Shown piece by piece: positions 59,123 to 64,000 of a stretch of DNA of 64,000 nt. The position numbers were made by a program, and so were the translations under genes. Position 1 is the stretch's first letter. Each line of letters opens with the position of its first letter. Source of the DNA: Pseudogracilibacillus sp037892545. GTDB lineage: Bacteria; Bacillota; Bacilli; Bacillales; Amphibacillaceae. Location: assembly GCF_037892545.1 (NCBI RefSeq), contig NZ_JBBKBG010000009.1, positions 1 through 64,000 of the forward strand. Direction: 5' to 3'. The notes below the pieces were generated by a model. It searched no databases. It saw only the letters and a program-made list of their open reading frames with translations, and had not been told where the DNA came from.

Positions 59123-60838
59123 CTATATTTGGTCCTCTAATGTATACAATGCCCGGTAATAGTCATTTTCTTTTAATAATTGGTCATGATGTCCTGCTAT
59201 GTTTATCTGTCCATCTTCTAGAAAAATAACCCGATCCATCCACTTCGCACCAATTAAATGGTGTGTAACTAAAACCATCGTTTTATCACTTGCTGCTTCT
59301 ACAAATGTTTGAATGAGATCTCTTTCCGTTTTTGGATCTAATCCGACTGTTGGTTCATCCAATAATATTATTGGTGTGTCTTGCACTAATACACGAGCAA
59401 AAGCAATCCGTTGGCGTTGTCCCCCTGAAAACCGCTTTCCTAGCTCATCCACATTCGTATGAATCCCTTTAGGCAATGTACGAATATAATCCATTAAATG
59501 TACTTTATCTAAAACCGCTTCAATCTCTTCATCTGTCACATCTTCACGCCCGATCCGAATATTATTTGCGACAGTCGTATGAAAAATATGTGGTTTTTGA
59601 TTTAATACGGCAATATGTCTCGATAAAAATGAAGCATCTATTGTTTCGTTGCCTACTAATATTTCCCCTTTAGTCGGTTTTACTAATCCAGCAAGCATTT
59701 TTAACAAAGTAGACTTTCCTGCTCCACTTTTACCTAAAAGAGCTACTTTTTCTCCTGGTGAAATTTGTACACTTATATTATTTATCGTATTTTCCTTTTC
59801 GCCATCATATCGATACATTATATGACGTAATTCTATTCCTAGTGGACCATCAAGTGTCGTAAAAACGTTAGATACATCCTCATTTTCTTGCTCAACAGGT
59901 ACAAATGTTTGTAAACGGTCGATCGTTTCTTTATAAATAGGCACTTCTTCCATTGCATCACTTAATGGTAACAATGCATCGATAACGGAAAAAGTCATTA
60001 AAACGAACGCAGCAAGGACAGTGGCAGAAATAACTTCTTCACCAACTATCTTATTTGTCCATATGAGCATGACAACTATCGAAATACCACCAAAAAATCG
60101 TAATACAGCATCCCGTACATGGTGCCATCGATTCGTTTTTTGTTCATACTGCAATAATGTTTCATGATGTTGCATCATATTTTTTTCTAATTCACTATAC
60201 CTTCCGCTAATTAACCAATCTAATTGGCCAAAAATCGCATCAGTGACGTGACGGTAATATTTATTTCTTTCCATTCGTTCTTCTGAATATGTACGTTTCA
60301 TTTTCATATACGCAATAAACGGAATGAGAAACACTATAATTCCTAACAATAATAGAAAATAAAGCATAAACACGAGATCAAAAGCACCGATAACAATGAT
60401 AATGATCGTATAAATGAGCAATCCAATAATACTTGGAAATAATGTTTTTAAATAAAAATCTTGTAAACGTTCGATATCCTCTGACAATACTTGGAATAAA
60501 TCTCCTGTTTCATACTTTCCTCTTAAGGAAATCGCGTCCTTTTCTAAAGCATCATACAGTCGCTTACGATATTTTGCTAAAATAGATAAAACGACATCAT
60601 GGCCAACAAGTTTTTCTAAATAAGGAAAAACGGCTTGTCCAATACTAAATGCGCGAACGGAAACAATCGGCACATATACTAACATAATGTTTTCTGGACG
60701 TAAAGATGATTTGGAAATTAAATAACCGGAAACAAATAATAACATGGCACCTGAAGCGATGCCTAAAAATCCGAACAAAACGGCTAAAGACATTTTACCC
60801 TTAAATTGTTTGATATATGTCATTACCCAATCATGCAC
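59123..60838 (-). CDS. cydC: Thiol-reductant ABC exporter subunit CydC
   Basis: A 571-residue ABC exporter half needed for cytochrome bd assembly. The membrane domain starts with the CydC-type LFGFLGIASGAMLLFVSGYLISKSSL and ...RAFSIGQAVFPYLEKLVGHD. The ATPase has LGKSGAGKST (about 370), FSGGQRQRIAFARV and IILLDEPTVGLD. The start is GTG 60838 six bases after GGGGAG, overlapping the cydD stop. I use E. coli-style family names; in B. subtilis the second ABC gene of the operon is called cydD. It heterodimerises with the upstream subunit. Confidence 0.88.
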   Translation of the reverse strand: MHDWVMTYIKQFKGKMSLAVLFGFLGIASGAMLLFVSGYLISKSSLRPENIMLVYVPIVSVRAFSIGQAVFPYLEKLVGHDVVLSILAKYRKRLYDALEKDAISLRGKYETGDLFQVLSEDIERLQDFYLKTLFPSIIGLLIYTIIIIVIGAFDLVFMLYFLLLLGIIVFLIPFIAYMKMKRTYSEERMERNKYYRHVTDAIFGQLDWLISGRYSELEKNMMQHHETLLQYEQKTNRWHHVRDAVLRFFGGISIVVMLIWTNKIVGEEVISATVLAAFVLMTFSVIDALLPLSDAMEEVPIYKETIDRLQTFVPVEQENEDVSNVFTTLDGPLGIELRHIMYRYDGEKENTINNISVQISPGEKVALLGKSGAGKSTLLKMLAGLVKPTKGEILVGNETIDASFLSRHIAVLNQKPHIFHTTVANNIRIGREDVTDEEIEAVLDKVHLMDYIRTLPKGIHTNVDELGKRFSGGQRQRIAFARVLVQDTPIILLDEPTVGLDPKTERDLIQTFVEAASDKTMVLVTHHLIGAKWMDRVIFLEDGQINIAGHHDQLLKENDYYRALYTLEDQI

Positions 60839-62552
60839 TGTCCTCTCCCCTTTGCTCGTCAAAAAATAATCGATACGCTTCATTTTGTTGTAATAATGCA
60901 TTATGTTCGCCACATGCACCGACTTTCCCTTCGTCCATCCAAATAATTTGGGTACTATTTTTCACCCAATGGAGACGGTGTGTCGTTATAAACACAAATT
61001 TGTCGTAAAAATGTTCTAATATCAATTGTTTGATTTCGTATTCTGTTTCGATATCTAAATGTGCGGTCGGTTCATCTAATAAAATAATTTGTTTATCACT
61101 CAGTAATGCCCTAGCAAGCGCAACTCGTTGCTCTTGTCCACCACTTATCGTCCTTCCACCTTCTCCAATTCTTTCATGAATGCCATTCGGAAAACTATCC
61201 ACCAAAGATTGTAACCCTATTTGTTGAATCATTTCTAACACACGTTCATCAGAAGCAGATGGTTCATAAAAGCGAATATTATCTGCTAATGAAATAGGAA
61301 ATATATATGGATGTTGTGGAATATAAGCAATATGATCGAACCAAGAAGCATCATGTAATGTATCCCACACATCTTTATTCACTCGAAAATTCCCTTCTGT
61401 CGGATCTATCCGTCCAGCTAACAATTGAAGCAATGTCGTTTTTCCTGCACCACTTTCCCCAAGTACTGCAACAAAACCTCGATCGACACTTACATGTATC
61501 CCTTGTAAAATTGGGCGTTCCTCCATTGTAACACCTATATTATTCAAAACTACATTTTCTACACGTTCTTCTACTCGTTTTGTAGATGCAGTTACAATAC
61601 GTTCACTAGCGAGCCAATCATTCATTTCAGCCATCGCCACTTGACCATCTAAAGTAGCATGAAAATCTTTTCCGACTTGTTTAATCGGAGAAAAATATTC
61701 AGGCGCTAACAATAAAATAGTTAATGATGGTAACAACCATATCGTTCCATCAATTAGTCGTAAACCTAACCCAACTGCAACGAAAGCGATAGATAAACTC
61801 GTAAAAAAATCTAATGCAAAAGAAGATAAAAACGCAATTCGTAATGTTTTCATCGTCGTTTTTCTATAATCATTACTTACTTTTTCAATCCGTCTTCCGT
61901 GCACTTTACTTTTCCCTAAAAATGCAAGTGTTTCTAATCCTTTTAATGAATCAACAAAATGGTTCGCTAATCTCGTATATGTCACATATTGTTTGTCTGC
62001 CATTTTTTCAGCGGCAAGCCCTAATAAAATCATAAATATAATTATAATTGGAACGGTAAAAATTAATATGTATGCAGAAGAACGGTCTACAAAAAAAACA
62101 TATAAAACGATAATAGCCGGAACAATAATCGTTTTAATCATCCGTATCCCAATAATTTCCACATACGTTTTCACATGGGCAATCCCCTCCATTAACAATT
62201 GTACGAGATGCCCTGTTCCAATTTTTTGTACATCAGTACTTGGTTGGTGAAAGTATTGATATAATAGCTTTTCACGTAAATATGTACTGACATGATCACT
62301 ATGTTTTTGTGCAATAATCCCTTCTATATGTGTCACAATATACCTTAATATAAAAGCGATAAAAAAGAAGCCGATATCGATGAACACATCTTCTATCGGC
62401 GTTTTTTGAAACAACAAAGTAATTGCTCTCGCTAAATAAATACTTTGCGCTATAATTAATCCTACCTCTATAAAAATAAAACATGTTAAAAGACTATAAG
62501 TAGAAAGGGCTCCCGGATACATCGGTAACCCTTTTTGACGTTTATTTTTCAT
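60831..62552 (-). CDS. cydD: Thiol-reductant ABC exporter subunit CydD
   Basis: A 573-residue ABC half-transporter: N-terminal EVGLIIAQSIYLARAITLLF, membrane domain to about 310, then ATPase with LGESGAGKTT (about 360), ISGGQEQRVALARA and IILLDEPTAHLD. The CydDC pair exports cysteine or glutathione in E. coli; the Gram-positive substrate is less certain. ATG 62552 shares bases with the cydB TGA stop (TGATG), so the genes are coupled. In B. subtilis the gene at this position is named cydC. Confidence 0.88.
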   Translation of the reverse strand: MKNKRQKGLPMYPGALSTYSLLTCFIFIEVGLIIAQSIYLARAITLLFQKTPIEDVFIDIGFFFIAFILRYIVTHIEGIIAQKHSDHVSTYLREKLLYQYFHQPSTDVQKIGTGHLVQLLMEGIAHVKTYVEIIGIRMIKTIIVPAIIVLYVFFVDRSSAYILIFTVPIIIIFMILLGLAAEKMADKQYVTYTRLANHFVDSLKGLETLAFLGKSKVHGRRIEKVSNDYRKTTMKTLRIAFLSSFALDFFTSLSIAFVAVGLGLRLIDGTIWLLPSLTILLLAPEYFSPIKQVGKDFHATLDGQVAMAEMNDWLASERIVTASTKRVEERVENVVLNNIGVTMEERPILQGIHVSVDRGFVAVLGESGAGKTTLLQLLAGRIDPTEGNFRVNKDVWDTLHDASWFDHIAYIPQHPYIFPISLADNIRFYEPSASDERVLEMIQQIGLQSLVDSFPNGIHERIGEGGRTISGGQEQRVALARALLSDKQIILLDEPTAHLDIETEYEIKQLILEHFYDKFVFITTHRLHWVKNSTQIIWMDEGKVGACGEHNALLQQNEAYRLFFDEQRGEDSA

Positions 62553-63565
62553 CAATACTCCAACTCATCATCTGACTTAATTCTTTTTCTAAATACGTAG
62601 TAACTCCAAATAGTATACCCTAAAACGAAAGGTAATATTGCCACAGAAAATATGGTCATTACTTTTAAACTGTACGATCCTGAAGCAGCAGTATATACTG
62701 TTAAACTATATGCATCAGAAATCGAGCTAATCATGACTCGTGGAAACATTCCGATAAAAATACTTCCTGTTAATAAAATAATCGTTACAGACGTTAGTAA
62801 AAACGCATTAATATCCATCTTATTAGTGTTATATAGGTTTGCAAATAGTAGTGCCACCCAGGCTAATAACGGAATAACAAAAAATGTTTGTCCATGATAC
62901 GTAAATACGTCTGAAACGAAATAACCAATTACAATAAATGCTAAGAAGGTAATGATTGTAAATGGCGCTACTTTTCTTCCCATCTCTCTTGCTCGTTCTT
63001 GTAATTCACCAGTTGTACGAATCGTTATAAATTGTAATCCATGTGTCAATGTTAATAATAAAAACATGACACCACCGAGCAATGCGTATGGATGTAGAAA
63101 TTGGACGAATCCACCAACCATTTCCTTCTCTCCATTAATTGGCATTCCAACCATAAAGTTCGCTAAAACAACTCCCCATAAGATTGGTGGCAAGAAACTT
63201 CCAAGCCAAATACCCCAATCCCATGTTGTTTTCCATTTCTCATTCTGTATTTCTCCTCTAAATTGAAAGGCGGCTCCCCGGACAATGAGGGCAATAAGCA
63301 TAAAGACAAGTGGAATATAAAAACCACTAAACATCGTTGCATACCAATGTGGAAATGCTGCAAACATAGCCCCACCGGCCGTAATAAGCCATACTTCATT
63401 TGCATCCCAAAACGGACCAATCGTATTTAAATACACTTTCTTTTCTTGTTCATTTCGTCCTAAAAATCGGGCAATCGTACCAACACCAAAGTCAAATCCT
63501 TCTAACACGAAAAATCCTACAAAAAATATCGTTATAACGATAAACCAAAATTCATTAAGAGACAA
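62552..63565 (-). CDS. cydB: Cytochrome bd ubiquinol/menaquinol oxidase subunit II
   Basis: A 338-residue membrane protein with eight or nine helices. Signatures are FVLEGFDFGVG (about 25), IGPFWDANEVWLITAGGAMFAAFP (about 50), WGVVLANFMVGMPI and GLQFITIRT. It is the second subunit of the high-affinity terminal oxidase used at low oxygen. I choose TTG 63565, six bases after GGAGGTG, giving (M)SLNEFWFIV; the ATG at 63592 is inside cydA and lacks a site. It overlaps the cydA stop. Confidence 0.93.
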   Translation of the reverse strand: MSLNEFWFIVITIFFVGFFVLEGFDFGVGTIARFLGRNEQEKKVYLNTIGPFWDANEVWLITAGGAMFAAFPHWYATMFSGFYIPLVFMLIALIVRGAAFQFRGEIQNEKWKTTWDWGIWLGSFLPPILWGVVLANFMVGMPINGEKEMVGGFVQFLHPYALLGGVMFLLLTLTHGLQFITIRTTGELQERAREMGRKVAPFTIITFLAFIVIGYFVSDVFTYHGQTFFVIPLLAWVALLFANLYNTNKMDINAFLLTSVTIILLTGSIFIGMFPRVMISSISDAYSLTVYTAASGSYSLKVMTIFSVAILPFVLGYTIWSYYVFRKRIKSDDELEY

Positions 63566-64000
63566 CTCCAGCACCTCCATCTTCTTGATCAAATGGGTCT
63601 GTCATACTTTCTCTTTCCTTTTCATCATGATCTTCTTTTTTAATATGACGAATGAATAAATAAATTGTAATAATCGCTAATATTGTATATAGCGTTACAA
63701 ATGTTAGAAGCGAAAATAACATTTCTCCAGCCGTAACAGATGGAGATATGGCGTCTTCTGTACGCATGATGCCATATACGACCCATGGCTGTCTACCAAT
63801 CTCGGTTAAAATCCATCCAGCAGTATTCGCGATAAATGGTAGTGCCATCCCAAACGTAATTAATTTTAAATAAAATTTGTGATGTTGTAATTTTTCTAAT
63901 CGAGCTAAATAAATTCCGTAAAATCCTAATAACACCATAACCCCACCTGCTCCAGTCATTATACGAAATGCCCAGAATAATGTTTTAACGGGTGGGATAT
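63555..64000 (-). CDS. cydA: Cytochrome bd oxidase subunit I, C-terminal part (truncated by window end)
   Basis: The last 148 or so codons of CydA; the frame is open to the window edge. FWAFRIMTGAGGVMVLLGFYG, NTAGWILTEIGRQPWVVYGIMRTEDA and the last helix (LLTFVTLYTILAIITIYLFI) are typical, with GRQPW the C-terminal signature. The Q-loop and haem ligands lie outside the window. It heads the cydA-cydB-cydD-cydC operon. The last residues are rich in Asp and Glu. Confidence 0.93.
   Translation of the reverse strand, partial: IPPVKTLFWAFRIMTGAGGVMVLLGFYGIYLARLEKLQHHKFYLKLITFGMALPFIANTAGWILTEIGRQPWVVYGIMRTEDAISPSVTAGEMLFSLLTFVTLYTILAIITIYLFIRHIKKEDHDEKERESMTDPFDQEDGGAGVVS

Overview
The window comes from a low-GC, endospore-forming member of the Bacillaceae. 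The evidence is AT-rich DNA, strong AGGAGG-type ribosome binding sites, a gamma-type small acid-soluble spore protein, a PdaA-type cortex deacetylase, CtsR, PerR and CcpA-type operators, and gene order shared with the Bacillus subtilis yfh-yga region (yfhF, recX, yfhH, yfhP, mutY, sspE, ygaC, ygaD, bcp, perR, ygzB). Other B. subtilis-like blocks are yfkJ-yfkI-yfkH, sppA-yteJ and opuA. Acidic glycine betaine-binding proteins fit an organism used to osmotic stress. I cannot name the genus.

Layout. 1-7.4 kb: a class B penicillin-binding protein, an IDEAL-domain protein, a P-loop ATPase, an aldehyde dehydrogenase with its DUF779 partner under a perfect cre site, and a CynX-type exporter. 7.5-21.6 kb: ygzB and a fused PabB-PabC, then perR, corrinoid adenosyltransferase, bcp, rocB/rocD (arginine/ornithine use), an ABC exporter, ygaC, sspE, mutY, yfhP, yfhH, recX and yfhF. 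21.6-22.8 kb: a long inverted-repeat element, then a structured leader RNA in front of a GNAT acetyltransferase. 22.9-29.6 kb: two GntR/ABC modules on opposite strands flank a histidine-kinase remnant and a second YidC. 29.7-35.6 kb: a short SPFH protein, a 21-bp tandem array, clpE with two CtsR boxes, an acyl-CoA synthetase and pdaA. 35.8-40.8 kb: a glycine betaine importer with three tandem binding proteins. 41-46 kb: crotonase, lipoprotein, aminotransferase, MscS channel and DMT permease. 46-49 kb: a second 21-bp array and ahpCF with a PerR box. 49.4-54.2 kb: yfkJIH, SRAP protease, RDD protein, sppA and a CAP-domain protein. 54.5-58.7 kb: acyl-CoA dehydrogenase, lysine 6-dehydrogenase and an aminoadipate-semialdehyde-type dehydrogenase under a cre site. 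59-64 kb: cydA(partial)-B-D-C.

Several circuits can be read from the sequence. PerR and its autoregulatory box at 10.4 kb should also control ahpCF at 48.8 kb. CcpA should repress both aldehyde dehydrogenase units. CtsR should control clpE. Each GntR regulator has a palindrome over its own promoter.

The most interesting unexplained item is the leader RNA at about 22007-22207. It has a closing stem, a T-arm-like hairpin, an anti-Shine-Dalgarno segment and an alternative pairing, all upstream of a GNAT gene. Next are two distant arrays of the same 21-bp unit around TTCTTGCAACTT, and three long intergenic inverted-repeat elements. Start codons were chosen by Shine-Dalgarno position, so many genes here start later than the longest open frame.
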